Of a DNA stretch of 64,000 nt, positions 34,301 through 46,879 are shown piece after piece. The notes beneath the pieces are model-generated. The model made no database searches. It was not told the origin of the DNA and saw only the letters and a program-made list of their open reading frames with translations. The translations under genes were made by a program, and so were the position numbers. Every line of letters starts with the position of its first letter. Position 1 is the first letter of the stretch. Origin of the DNA: Physcia stellaris (Eukaryota > Ascomycota > Lecanoromycetes > Caliciales > Physciaceae); contig JABSSW010000072.1 of assembly GCA_018902385.1 (NCBI GenBank), forward strand, positions 62,001 through 126,000, in the 5' to 3' direction.

Positions 34301-36316
34301 CGTAAGCGTCGAGGACTGCGATGGGCGGATCAGTGCAGTATCAATTGATATCTTCTAGAAATGCTGGTCGAAGCTGGAGGTCGGCTCATTGGGATCTCGG
34401 AATGGGGTTGCGCGGCTTGGAGGATTTGATGGGAGGGAAATACTATCATATTTCAGGTGGATTCCCTCTGCTCTTTGAGCGATACCACCGTGATCCCATG
34501 AGTAGGGAGTAGGTGACATGATTCCGTCGGAGCAGGTTTCTCCCCTCTGGCCGATAGTGGGAGGTGTCGCCGCCTTGTTGGTCTTTGGCAAACCATGATT
34601 GATAGGTCAGTGATGCATCTGGGGTTGTCTGGAGGTGTGGAGGGATGGTGGTTATTGGAGGGTGGCTTTGCAAGTGGCTTTGACAGGTGGCGGTGCAAAC
34701 TGCTGATCTTAGATTGGTCCCGGCGAGAACGACCACACGGATTCTTCCAGACCTCCAATCGTACTCCGTGAATTGAATTGATTGAGTGGTCGATACACAT
34801 TGGCTGTGCGAAGAATCTCATTGAGTATCTCATTACGCCAATCGTGATTGAACTATGGACCCTAAAGCAGGTTCGCCGACCTCAAGCGTAACTTGGGCTG
34901 AGTGCCTGCGGATGCACCGACTACCAACCACAGCTAGAGCTCAGCACTATCGAGCAGCAGGTCGAGACGAGCAGGAAGATACGGTTGCGATTTCACCTTC
35001 ACCTTTTTTACTAGCGACTGGGTGAGATTGCCTTCTTTGAATGAGAACGAGCCTTCAAAACAACATCTAGGATGAGCCGTCATGGCTGAGGCTCCGCACA
35101 GAAACCAAAAAGCTGCACGAGAGTTGAAGTTCGACTTTTCAGTCACGACGTCCGGCACAAGTCATCCAGGAATCAGCGAGATCCGGTTACAAGTACCGTC
35201 AAGCCCGCAGCTGGATGCCTCGCTAACACCTGGGCCACCACCGCGATCCTCTCCGCGTGCTAATCTACGGTTCGCGTCACTGGTCCGGAGCCTGCATCCG
35301 GAAGCATAAATATCGGAAAGGTGTCCAGCGGCGACAGCTTGGCTGAAAGAAATCCAGATTTCGGAGCAAACTCTATATAGCCCCTCATCTATAAAGCATC
35401 AAGGAATCAGTCCGTTCGCAAAGACTATACAGTTCGCGAAGACTATAAAGCCATGGGCTCGAGCATTCACTCCGGTGGTCCATAGCGCTCAGGCCAAGCA
35501 AAGCCTTGATCACAAGATTAAGTGGTGCACCACCTTTCGGAAGCCTAGGAATCGCTTGCATAGGCAAATGGCACAAGCCAGTCTGCGCTGCCAGAAACTA
35601 TGAGGATCCTCAACGTCAACTTTTATGTTGCCGTGACTTCGTTGTCCCTTGACCTGCAAGCAGCGAGCTCGTCACTATCCATAAGTCGTATCAACAATAA
35701 AGACCATGATCCTTTACTGCGAATGCCACCGATTCAACATGCCACGATGTCTCACGATGACAAAGCCCATTGGCTTGATTATCCGGCACCGATATTCACA
35801 ATCTCTAGCGAGTGCACAAAAAGCTAAAGCACATATGTAATCAAGGACTGCAGGGCTAGGATTTTCAACGGCGGTTGCCAGTCGATCCAGTCCATTTTCC
35901 GCGCACTTCAAGCGATCCGGGAGTTGCTATACCAGGCTGCTTCAGTCTGATTTATATTTGACAGCTCACATGTGGTTATTTTGCATAGAGGTGCTGGGCG
36001 AGAACTTGAGGTGAAAATGCTTGCTGGGCCAATATGACTACACGACACTCGGCTCGAAACATTCGCGTTCATTGTGCTATTTGAATATAGGGTGTATCAT
36101 CCACCATGCCAAATGATCATCAACTACTAGTAGGCTCTTTGCGATGCACAGTACAAAAGTTGGCACCGTCTCCACTCGCTCACACAAGATAAGCCGTTAT
36201 GCTAAGCGAAGGTTTATCTGAAACTGAAGCAGCATTAAGGAGCTACAGCCGCCTCTGGGGAATGGCGACACCCAGATCCAGGACCCCACAGCCAGTCGTC
36301 GGATCGGGAGTTGTCG
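34301..36316. other. Intergenic region
   Basis: 2 kb without a supported gene. Short ORFs only. It should contain the promoter of the minus-strand gene ending at 34300. Confidence 0.35.
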
Positions 36317-37567
36317 TCAAAGCTCCTCGTGCTCCCAAGGCCTTCTAATATAAAACGGCTGATAATGATAGGGCTCGTCCTGCATGTTCTTTGCTCTTCT
36401 AGCTGCGCCAAATGCAGTGACATAAGATGGATTGATACGATCTCGCAGCCACCCAGCACGCAACCCGGACAGTCGGGAAGAATTATGGATATATTCGACC
36501 AATGAGGAACGCAGATCATCGAACCCCGTGGGTGAGGCATCCCCACAGAAGATGACAGTTTGGAGTGATTGCACTGAAGGCTTCCAATCCGTTCTATCAT
36601 AGGAAAATTCTGTTGATGAGAACTGCTCTGAGATCACCCTATCCAGCTCGTTATAAAGGATTCTCGAATATCTTTTCCGGCCATAGCTAGCAGCTGACTT
36701 CTGTCCAAGTGCTGCGTGCTCTGCACGATAGCGAATCTCGCTGTTAATGGCCGGCATGTCGACAACATTGATCTCTAGAGCATCGGGACTGTAATCTAAC
36801 ACTAGCGCCACGAAGTCATCATCCAAATCGCAGCCTGCTGGCAGATGACGACCTTCACATGTATTCAGCGCATACGCCTGCTGGACAGCGTTGCGCCAGG
36901 GGAATTGAAGGGCGCCAATATCAGGTATGTAGGTGAGCAGTCCGACTACTTCCATGGCTTTTCTGACGGTCAACAATGTATTGACATTTACATCATCTGG
37001 ATTCTCAACGACGGCGTAGTCGACCGCTCGGCCAAGTCTCGCCTCGGCTGCGTGCTTGAGATTGGTAAAGTCGGGCTGCAGGGATGACACGACGGAGTCC
37101 CTGATAACATGAGGGAAAAGCGCCCAAAGCTTTCTATGATTGACTTACGAAACCCTTGTCGATGAGCTCGCGCTTTGAGCGTAAATTCTCTTGTAAGATT
37201 CACTACCTTCTATTCTCAGAAACAGTGTCAACCTCTCTGTTCTCGGCAGAGTATTCAGCTTCGAGATGCTGCTTTTCCGAGAAAACCGTCCAGCAATACA
37301 TCTCCTCATATCAATGAATACCTGGCTGACAAGAAAGACCTACCCGCTTGTGCGACTTCGATAACTGTTCCATCCTCTAAAGCTTGAGCCGCGGTACTAG
37401 CGTACAGTTCGTTAACGGCGTTGCCCCTCAAGGGACCTTTTGGAGAGCATACATATACCTTGGACCAAGCCCGACACCAAGAGCTAGATCATATGTTAGG
37501 AGCTCAGTCCTCAAAATAGAGCTCGGGTCATTTACCGGGAAACGTAGCAGTGCAAAGTCCGAAAGCA
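36317..37567 (-). CDS. Hsp70/actin-ATPase-like fungal protein, 5' end unresolved, frame breaks
   Basis: The clear part is 37090-36317: AVDYAVVENPDDVN, VGLLTYIPDIGALQFPW, FVALVLDYSPDALEINVV, TVIFCGDASPTGF, then NPSYVTAFGAARRAK. This follows fungal proteins related to the Hsp70/actin ATPase fold, with the second phosphate-type loop (CGDASPTGF) and a C-terminal AAFGAA motif. An intron with GTAAGT near 37147 leads to upstream coding sequence including NELYASTAAQALEDG and LGVGLGPRYMYALQK. Those two pieces join if one base is restored in the T run at 37438-37441; at least one more frame change is needed near 37340. The start codon is not found, and the N-terminal part of the fold seems absent or unannotatable. 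Function unknown. Confidence 0.55.
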
Positions 37568-39496
37568 AGACAATTGAAGAGGAAGATGTTTACAGCCAAA
37601 CTGGACCTGGGAAGGGCTTTCTGCATTTCACGGCTGTGGTGATAACCCATTGAACCAGTTCAAAGCAACAACAATGCAGAAGGTAGTAATTATACTGTGG
37701 CAAGATCTACTGCTGCTCTCTCCCATGATGGACAATTGGTGTTCGACTTCGCCTTGCGGCGCGGAGCGGCAAAATACGTGCTAGGCACCCCACATATCCA
37801 CGTATACGAAACAACACTCTTTTCGGGCTGGTGTCAAGTCCCACTAATTCCTAGCTATCATATTCATGGCTGACCTGTAAGAGGTAGGAATACCGATTAC
37901 TTTCAGCCAACCACACAAAGCGCTTCAGGTGCCGTAGACTTTGCAATGCACACTCCCGCGATCTCACATCGACCTCAATTTTCTTCCAATCGGAAATGCC
38001 AGCCAGCCTGCCCCTGATCTTCCGTTTTTCCCATACAAGTGCTCTGCTTTTTCACAGGCTATAGGGGTTTATTGACACTATTATATTGGTACAAATTCCA
38101 CAAGCGCAATTGGCTTTAGCGCATCAGACTCACCTTGCCATCTCTGCTTCTCTCGGTTATATCAGCTGGTCCTTATTAGTAGGTCGTCGTCTTAAGCACT
38201 TGGTTGATACAAGAATACGGCCCCTCTTACATACCTCGAATCGTCCCCCTCGGATCCAAGTCTACATGCATTGCTAGTCGATTTTGCCTGCACGATGTAT
38301 GTTATTCATTTTGCTCTGTACATATACTTCAGTATCTGTTTTTAATGAACCATGCTAAGCTTGCTAATACATGGGGAGAACCGGTAAACAGATAGACGAC
38401 CATCTGGACCTTTCGACCCTTTGTTCCAACCCTTTTCTACGGTACGAATATCATATTGATATGGCGACTCAATAATGTACAGGTCAGCAGCTGAGTGTTT
38501 TTCAAGAGGCCATTAGAATGTCGGAGAAATGTTCGCAACCAGCAGCTTAGGAAAATAGGTATTCCAAGGCCTAGCATCGGTACCTTCGTGGCTTAACCCT
38601 AGTTCAGGCAATGGCCGTAGCCAAGAAAGTCGCAACAGTTGACTGCTTCAGCAGACTTGTGTGCGCTAAGTCTCTCCATCCAGTGCTTGACAATGACAAG
38701 AATAGTAAGCAACTGGCTGGGAGGGACGCCGCGAATCAGGAAGGAGCGTAGCATGCACCACCACATTCCTCCGCTTGCTTGACGCTAATGGTCTGCAAGC
38801 GCCCGTCCTCAGCATAGGCGTAGGAGACAGTACGGGTACCTAAGTAAGGGTGATCCGATAAATGTCCCTACTCCAGATATTAATATCATAGGATACTGTC
38901 ACAGGCAAACAAGAGCGCGATGGTATCATCGTCGTCAAGGATTCAGCAATATGGCGGACTTGCATTCGCACAAAATCATCGTATAAAGCGCTGACAATGC
39001 ACACCACATCAGGATGCCCGCATCCCAGGGGTTCAACATTGGCGCCTCTCGATTGGCTTCCCAGTCTACAGCCGTGCACAATGCAACATAATGGTGGCTG
39101 GCAATGTGCTACGATTGGAGCTCTAGCCGCTAATTCTACGCACGGAGGTCTCGACCGGACAATTTATTCTTAGAGCATCCACAAGGCTGTCAAAGTGGGG
39201 CACAGCCTACCACAATGAGAAGAATGGGATGTTTCGCATTTAACGCTCTTCAAATCTCCAGTCGCCTTTTTCCCAACAGCTGAAGAGCATGTGTGAGAGA
39301 GAATAGCTAATCGCTGCTTGAGCATCGTGCTGGCATCATCTTTTGGTGCATCCGATATCCTGTGACAATCTCCCAACTTCCAACCGGAACGATATTGGAA
39401 AGTCGTCGCTGATTATTGAAGCTTTTTCTTTCCTTCTTGCATGGTAAAACGTTGGTTGATAGTGGAGGAGAAGGCAAAGGAAGCGAGCCTCGATTC
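37568..39496. other. Intergenic region
   Basis: About 1.9 kb with no supported gene; only short ORFs. The last part precedes the NLR start codon. Confidence 0.35.
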
Positions 39497-42400
39497 ATGG
39501 CTACCCGCCCATCCACCAGGTGTCCACATATCAACGAAAGTGGTATCACGGAGCTTTACACGCCTTCGGAACAACATAACATTGTTGCAGATGTTGTTTT
39601 CGTCCACGGTCTAAAAGGTCATCCACATAGAACTTGGCATTACGGAAAGCTGCACAACGACCCAGAAGAAAAGACTACAAAAAGCTCACTTAAATCGTAT
39701 CTGTCATTCAAGCGAAGCAAAAATAGAGATGTTCAGCTGGCAAGCGGAGAGGCTTTGGAAAAACATGGAAGCTGCTACTGGCCTTGGGATCTTCTGCCTT
39801 CGGACTTCGAAAATATCAGGATATTAGTATATGGGTATGACTCGGATCCCAGTCATTATTACAAAGCTACGACCCAGATGAATATCTCCCAGCACGGACG
39901 GAATCTACTCGAAGAAGTTGTCAGTCGTCGCAATAAATGCAAGACTAGACCTATCATCTTTGTCGCTCATAGTCTGGGTGGCATAATTGTCAAAGATGCC
40001 ATCGTGGAATCCAAAAAATACGTACAGCAGCCGCGTATGCAACAAGTTGCCAATTCTTGCCGCGCAATTTTCTTCTTCGGGACCCCACATCGCGGTGCAG
40101 GTGGTGCTGAATGGGGCATTGTGTTGAGCAACATTGTGGGAACCATACCATTGGGGCCTAGCACATACACAGAGATCTTGAGAGGATTGAGCCCAGACAG
40201 TGAAAAACTTGACAGTCTCACGCGAGACTTCAACGACATATTGAACGCCGATATTCCTGTCCAACAAAAGATCAAAATATTCAGCTTTCAAGAAGGTAAG
40301 GGCATGACTGGGATTGCGAGATTTGACGGCAAGGTAGCTACGACACTTTGGAGTTTGAAGCTCGCCAGTGTACTAAGATATATCAGGTTGTGCCTGAAGG
40401 TTCTTCTGGCATCTTCGGGCGCCGCGACATCGAGAACAGTATCTCCATAAATGAGAATCACGTGAACATGTGCCGCTTCGGAAGTAAGTCGGATTCGGGC
40501 TACAACATCTTCAAATACAACCTCGAAAATTACCTTGAAGACATTCAGCAAACGACTGCAGAACCGCTGGACCAACAGCAGGCAGGTTTGTGATACCCTG
40601 AGTCACGCTTACGTGAGTGTCTCTCGCGCCCTAGAGACAGGAGCTAATACTTTAATTGCAGCGCTTCTAGATCGCTTGGACTACGAAGGACGTCACATTC
40701 GCGAAGACCAGCTCTGGGAACTTAGAGCGGACTCGGAAACCATGCAATGGGTTTGGAACTCGTCTTTCCCAGAATGGCTTTCTGGACAAACCGGTTTATT
40801 TTGGATTTGCGGCAATCCGGCCACTGGAAAATCAACACTTATGCATCACCTTGCCAAAAGTGAAGATTTACAGACATACCTAAAGAAAGGCAATGATATT
40901 TCCTGGACTATTGTGTATCATTTCTTCTTTGATTTCGGTGCCGAGAAGGACAACCGTAACAACTTCGAGGGTTTCTTGCGGTCTCTACTTTATCAACTCG
41001 TTTACAAGCTTCGTGATAAGGATGTACTTAGGGACATGGACAGATCTGATCCGTCAGCAACCAATCAACAGCCTTGGTGCGTCCGGTCACTCCGGGAAGG
41101 ACTGGCTATCTTACTCAAGAAACATTCCAATCCAATCTGTATGTTGCTGGATGGCCTGGATGAATATTCCGGCGATAAGTGGGATTTGGTAAAGTTTTTA
41201 CATGAAACTGCGAATGCTCATGTCAAGCTTTGCGTTGCAAGTCGCCCTAGTCCAGAGTTTAACACCACTTTCGAGAATGTCCCGACGATCAAAATGCAGG
41301 ATCTCAATCGTCCTGGAATTGATAAGATGGTAAACCTGACAATTCAGAACTCTATGGCAAAGTCAGGCTTCTACGATGATGAAGATATCGTACAACTCGC
41401 AGACGAGATATCAGAGAAAGCGAATGGAATGTTTCTCTGGGCTCGCTTTGCTATCAACGAGATACGAGACGGCTGGACCGAAGGATCGGACTTGGAGTCA
41501 CTCCGAAAGAAGCTAGACGATGTTCCTGCTGAACTCGAGCATATCTACGCCCGGATACTCAGCAGGGTGAAGTCCGATCAAAGGCATGAAGCGGCCCACA
41601 TGCTCCAGCTGGTGTGTTATGCGATCGAGAGTCTTCCTCTGCAAGAACTCTACGTCGCCACGATGCTTGCTGCGGGCAGAAAAAGTTGTTCCTGGCAAGA
41701 GATTACTCATTCTAATATCGAGCGATTTCAGAAAAGGATCCAAGCACTGACTGGAGGTGTACTTCAAACCTTCCCAAGTCATTATTCACACAGGTATCTT
41801 CGCACGTGGGAATATACCACAGTGAATGTCATCCATAAGACTGTCCGTACCTTTCTGGACTCGCAGGGATGGCTCCAGCTATTAGGTGCGCCGCACGAAG
41901 GTTTATTGCACGCTGAAGTACTCTGGTTACGTGTCTGTGCAGCATTATTTCCCATATCCTTCAAGGAGCTACCACCGGTCAATGAGGAAGACCATTGGGC
42001 CTTGAAAGAAATACGAATCCATCAGGACATACCCGGAGCCTCGAAGTACCAACCACTCCTACAAGCTGCAGCACACTCAGACAATCTGGATATCATTGAC
42101 GAGCTTTCGCCACTGACTGAATACGCTGCGACATTTATGCTACACCATGCCGAGCACGTTGAAATAGACTTGGGTCTAGATTTGTATCACCTTTTACAGC
42201 CTGGAATATCGGGCAGCTTTGTGTCATACCATAGACTATGCGGACTCCATCGTGACAAAATGTGTACTTGTTTTTTTGGTCCAGAACCTTTGCATTTCGT
42301 ACATCTTGCAATCGCCCATGGACTTGAACGGTATGTAGTGGACTTTCTGTCAGTTTTGCGTACCAAAACCTTACCAGACAGCCCCGACTGGAACGAGATT

Positions 42401-43210
42401 TTCTTTCTCGAGGTTCCATATGTTGACGATTTCTTTCGCGAGGTTCCATATGATAAGGATCAGCCCCTCAAAGATGCCTCCGATTACTTTCAAATGAGCC
42501 TTCTAGAGTTTGCTATCCTTCGCGCAAATTTTTATCCCGAGTATGGCACTTTAGAGCCTCTTTTGGTCTCTACGTTATTGAATCATTACTCGAGTCCTTC
42601 AGATGCCGAGATCATAGCTGCGTTAGAGAAATCTAACTTTGATCTTGTCAAATTTTTGCTACCTTACTGGCCCACTGGGAAAATGATATTCAAGTTGGGT
42701 ACAATAAGAAATGGCAGATCTTTCGAAACCTGGAGCTTGCCCTCCGGCATTGCCGAATCCTTCACAGGTGAATCCACCATTGGTCCGCTATGGTATATCA
42801 TTGGGTGCGCAATGGAAGAACCTGAAGTGAAAGAATTGATTGATATCTTCCTGCGGCGTGGGGAAGATATCAATGGCCAGTGCTGCCCAGTTGGCACTGC
42901 GTTGCACGCTGTCATACTCTGGATAGACAGGGGATGCTGGGGATTTAAATGGCCTTTGATCACCACACTCGTTAATAGAGGGGCGGACGTCAATGCACAT
43001 GGACCCTTCGGAACGCCTCTGGAACTAGCATGGCAGTTTGTTAGCCTAGCGTCTCGGGAGGAGATGAAACGGTTAAAGCCAATGGCACTAGCTATTCGGG
43101 AACTCATTCAGCATGGGGCGATCAACAGTAAATCTGATCCTAATGGACTTGTACCGACTAAAGACTCGATGCTGGCATTCTGCGATTGGATGCGTGCTCA
43201 GGTCGATTAG
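39497..43210 (+). CDS. NLR-like protein: alpha/beta-hydrolase (SesB-like) - NACHT - weak ankyrin repeats
   Basis: Three exons (39497-40333, 40387-40585, 40662-43210) give 1194 residues. N-terminus, about residues 20-275: a DUF676/SesB-type alpha/beta-hydrolase with DVVFVHGLKGHPHRTW, the nucleophile elbow FVAHSLGGIIVKDAI (Ser present) and FFFGTPHRGAG. A linker has KVVPEGSSGIFGRRD and the family phrase INENHVNMCRFG. The NACHT follows: WICGNPATGKSTLMHHL (Walker A) and ICMLLDGLDEY (Walker B). The C-terminal 500 residues contain degenerate ankyrin-like units (TTLVNRGADVNAHGPFGTPL) rather than WD40 or TPR repeats. Such proteins mediate allorecognition and innate-type cell death in fungi. The first intron is supported by a TACTAAG branch site. 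The frame is uninterrupted. The start is the first ATG; the frame extends upstream without one. Confidence 0.9.
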
Positions 43211-43436
43211 GATGGACCCAAGCAACATTATAAGTAGCGTGCAACTTCTGGAATAAACAAGCCATGCCCTAACTTCAATCAAAAGGACCTAGAGCTAATG
43301 AGGCTTCACATTGCATCAATGAAGCAAGATGAACAGAGCATCAGACACTACATATATATGTCTGATAACAACGACAACACAGCTTCATAATAGAATTTGT
43401 TTCGTGACTGCTCATAGTGCTTAAGCAGCGCAAAGC
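43211..43436. other. Short spacer after the NLR
   Basis: No feature recognised; likely 3' UTR of the NLR. Confidence 0.3.
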
Positions 43437-43674
43437 CTAGAACACTGGAATGGCATAGTTTTTTGGCATTGCTGGAGGACATTGTAGTACAGTGGCAAAA
43501 CAACCCTTCTTGATCTCAGGGTCAGCATTACCAGCATCAATCTTGTAAGACACGAGACAGCAGCCTACAAATGAACGCCGAGCTGCTTGGATCCAAACTG
43601 ACGACTTGATTCCAGCAGCTGCTGCGAGCTTTTGAGCAATTACTGCACGCTCCCCTCTACCAGTGCTACCGGCG
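43437..43674 (-). CDS. Isolated coding-like exon, unrecognised
   Basis: A minus-strand frame of about 79 codons ends with a stop at 43437. It reads GERAVIAQKLAAAAGIKSS, then SFVGCCLVSYKIDAG and QCPPAMPKNYAIPVF. Composition is protein-like, but I find no ATG or clear upstream exon, although an unseen first exon in 43680-43880 is possible. It could be the end of a small gene convergent with the NLR, or a relic. No family recognised. Confidence 0.3.
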
Positions 43675-44496
43675 TATCCTCAATGAGAGGAGCGACCGGT
43701 GAGAAGATTCGCATTGGCGCCTGCAACATCGACTACTTCTCATTTGGTTTTCTTGCGCTACTGTCTCTCTGCGGCTTATAGGTGAATTCTCAAGATTAGC
43801 ACACGATCAAGGTCCCGTCGTTTACGGTAACTGTTGGATTCTATACTGTAGCACCTCTAAATCTAGCTAACGTCCATGTTTCTCATTCTCCCGATGAATT
43901 GTTTGCAAACAAGCACCACCTGACATCACGCAAAGTGTTCAAGCGTTATCGAACACAACCGATGGCATCCGAAGATTTCACAGGTAGTATCCTGTCCCTT
44001 GTTTAATCCACCGCAGAGACCTAGAAAGCGATTCGACAACTCTAGGCCCAAATTCGGACTCGCGGAGAGCAAGATGCTAATTAATATATGGGTCATCTTG
44101 AAGCGAACGGTTGGAGAAGCCAGAAAACCCGAAAGTTCAAATTAGAGACCAGATACGGGGAGGATTGTGTACTGCTGTGCATCGACTGCAAAAAGGTGCT
44201 GCGCGAGACACGACGGGATAAACTGAATCGGTTTGAGTCCGAAGAGGACACAAAGAGATGATATGCGGTCGTCTCTGAAAGATCCAACAGGTTGCAAATT
44301 TATGTGGTAATCTAGAGAGATAAGGGGCCACAACTAAAGCGACCTTATTATCGGGTGCCGCGATGCATAGACACCTATCTAAGATGACTTCAGATACAGT
44401 GCCAACAATCCCTAATTTGTTTCGATATCCAGGAGGCAGCGAAGTCTGCATCGAATACGAGCAAGAAGCCTCGGTATCTGTTTCTCGCTGAGATGG
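43675..44496. other. Intergenic region
   Basis: No supported gene; contains the 3' side of the rhodopsin-domain gene. Confidence 0.35.
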
Positions 44497-45887
44497 TCAG
44501 ACCAGGCCGATAAACATATCTTCGTCGCCGTTGAGGTTAGGAGAATGTGTACTATGGAGCTTCAAGTTCGATATCTGGTGCTTCACTGAATCGGGTATGC
44601 AGATTGGGCGCCTAGGGGTCTCCAGACTGGGTCCGTGATCGGTGGGCTTGAAGACTGCACGAATTCTGTACCCTATGGTCAATGGCAGTTTGACGACGAA
44701 ATCGCGGGTTTGGAAGACTGGAGCATTATGTGCACGAGTCTTGTTGTCGCGCAAATGTCTGAAAAGTTTAGGCAGTGACGGCAGGCAGCCTACAATGATG
44801 CCGATAGCGATCTCGGCGTTACTAACGACCTGATTAGACTTTTCTTTCCGAGCAGTCCGCTATGTTACGTTTGAGAGGAGTGTACCTCCAGATTCCAATA
44901 CGGCAGATATTCAACAGATAATCCACAGGCCCTTCTTGGATATGCAGCATTTGAACGATGTAGCATAGTCGTATAATGCTCGCCACACAAGCGATCAAGC
45001 CGACCCCAAAGATCCCCATGACTTCTATCTTCTTTCTTATACCTAGATTTAGAGCCCATATCAGAGGCATTGGAAGGATGAAGATCAAAAAATCGGAAAC
45101 GACGTTTAGGCCGCCGATGACAACCTGCAATTCTTGACCGTCTAAGCAACGCCCCGGCAGTAGTGGATTCCACGATTTAGCTCTTGGAGAGCACTGCCAT
45201 GGGTTAGATTCTTTTCAGTCCGCGGTGCTACAACAGCAGTTTGACAGAGCTCAGGTCGGGGTACGGGTAACTTACACGGAAGATGACAACCATGGTAAAA
45301 ATCGAATAAGCTACTACATTGATCCAAAGCATGCTTTGGATTACGATGGATGTCTTGTCCCGTCTTTGAGTCACAAAGAGAGTTTTGTACTGAAATATTA
45401 TTGCGGCCTTGACAAGAACGATTACCGGGTTGTAGAGGATGGTGTCGATTTCGGCAAGCTAGAGGTATTAATATCAATGATGGTATCCCTTAGTGGGAAA
45501 AAACCCAGTATACGTACGTAGCTTACACGTTGATAGGACCCCCATCTCTAACTGCGCCTATCTTCTCTATGACTAGGGTAATACTCATAAACGCCGCGTA
45601 GCTGATCTGTAGTATCTTAGTATTGGGCTGGAGTAGAAGCTTAACAGTTGAGCGACTTACCCAACTGCAGACGGAAAGATCTTATCGACGTCAGTATTTC
45701 GGCTTCCGTCCGGTCTTTGATGACCAGATCAAGATAACGTACAGTCTTCAATCTTCATGGACCTTGCGATGATTGTTCTGGTGTATAATCGAGCCAGCAC
45801 CGTGATTGTGCTAATAGCGAACCCCAAGGCTGTCGCCACAGCCTCCCCGATTAGTAGTGATTGCGGAATAAGTATTCGGGTCGCCAT
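44497..45887 (-). CDS. Rhodopsin-domain integral membrane protein (PTH11-like, DUF3468 type)
   Basis: Six exons reconstructed with consistent phases: 45887-45743, 45680-45661, 45606-45529, 45458-45276, 45193-44886, 44821-44497, giving 352 residues. The family signature is clear: ARLYTRTIIARSMKIEDYL, DTILYNPVIVLVKAAIIFQY, FRCSPRAKSWNPLLPGRCLD, VVIGGLNVVSDFLIFILPMP and WSNAEIAIGIIVGCLPSLP. Seven membrane helices are expected. Such proteins are PTH11-type putative receptors or sensors in the plasma membrane, with no CFEM domain at this N-terminus. The second exon is only 20 nt, a microexon. One 5' splice site is GTGTAA, non-standard but common enough. The C-terminal tail is short and charged. 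Confidence 0.88.
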
Positions 45888-46879
45888 TAAAACCTTTTGT
45901 CCAAAGTCGAGAGAAAGAATGCTGATGGGTTGCAGGCTCGATTATGACACTTGGAGCTCTAGATTATATATCACCCTGCGAGAACAAGTGGTCGGATACT
46001 CTCTAGTACGCCATTACTTGAGAGTACCAGAAGGGTATCATGAAATCGTCCTGTCCCCGGACCCATTGCTACTGTCGCACGATATCAGTAGTGACCTTCC
46101 CCAATCGAGACATATAATTGGTGTCCCCGGTCCAGATGCTGCATTCGACTATCATGTTCACGCCGAAGCGTCGGAGCGCACAGCATTCGTAATAGTACAA
46201 AATCCATAAACCTCGGTGCCGCATCAGTGTTCCAAGTCCAAGCTCGACGAGGGAGTACTATCAATACCTTTCGCACCATCACGCCATCCTGACAGGGTAG
46301 TAATGACGCTTGATACGATGCAACCTTGTCCCTTCCAGGACGCACCGTGAGACGAAGTACGGTAGTACATATTGTTTTCTAGTAACACAAATGGTACTCT
46401 GCACGTCATGTGTATCCGTTACATTCAATGTGATACGAAGCAACCCATACCAGTTCATCCGAAATTCTCCGACCGGGTGATGCAGCTTTCCAAAAAGCCT
46501 TCTTCATCCTCGAAGGTCACCAATGCCAATGATGCCCTTCAATCAATCAGGAGTTCAGCTACCGTAATCACGTATGGCCTGGTGCTTACTCCTTCTCAAG
46601 AATTACTGAACGAGAAGGTTCCTTGTGACATTGAGCATGCGTGGGCGTACTTGCTGCTTCTGGAACCCATCGGAGTGTAGAACTACCTTCCACCACCTTT
46701 CCGAGGAAGGAGCGTCCCATGTACAAGGTCCTCCCTAAGCATCTACAAAACCTTTTACAAATCCCAGCACTGGCTCTCAAACTTCACTCTTCTTTCCTTC
46801 AAAACTTAACAGGCCTTTAAACCTTGCATCCTCCACTTTACCTTCGACTGTTTGCCCTGTAAACATACAGCCACGAACA
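45888..46879. other. Intergenic region between divergent genes
   Basis: About 1 kb, promoters of the rhodopsin-domain gene (left) and the secreted protein (right). The ORF at 46372-46680 is unrecognised and probably spurious. Confidence 0.35.

Noticed and set aside
39416-39496. Upstream extension of the NLR frame
   Set aside because: It begins at TTG; the first ATG at 39497 was preferred, though an upstream exon is not excluded.
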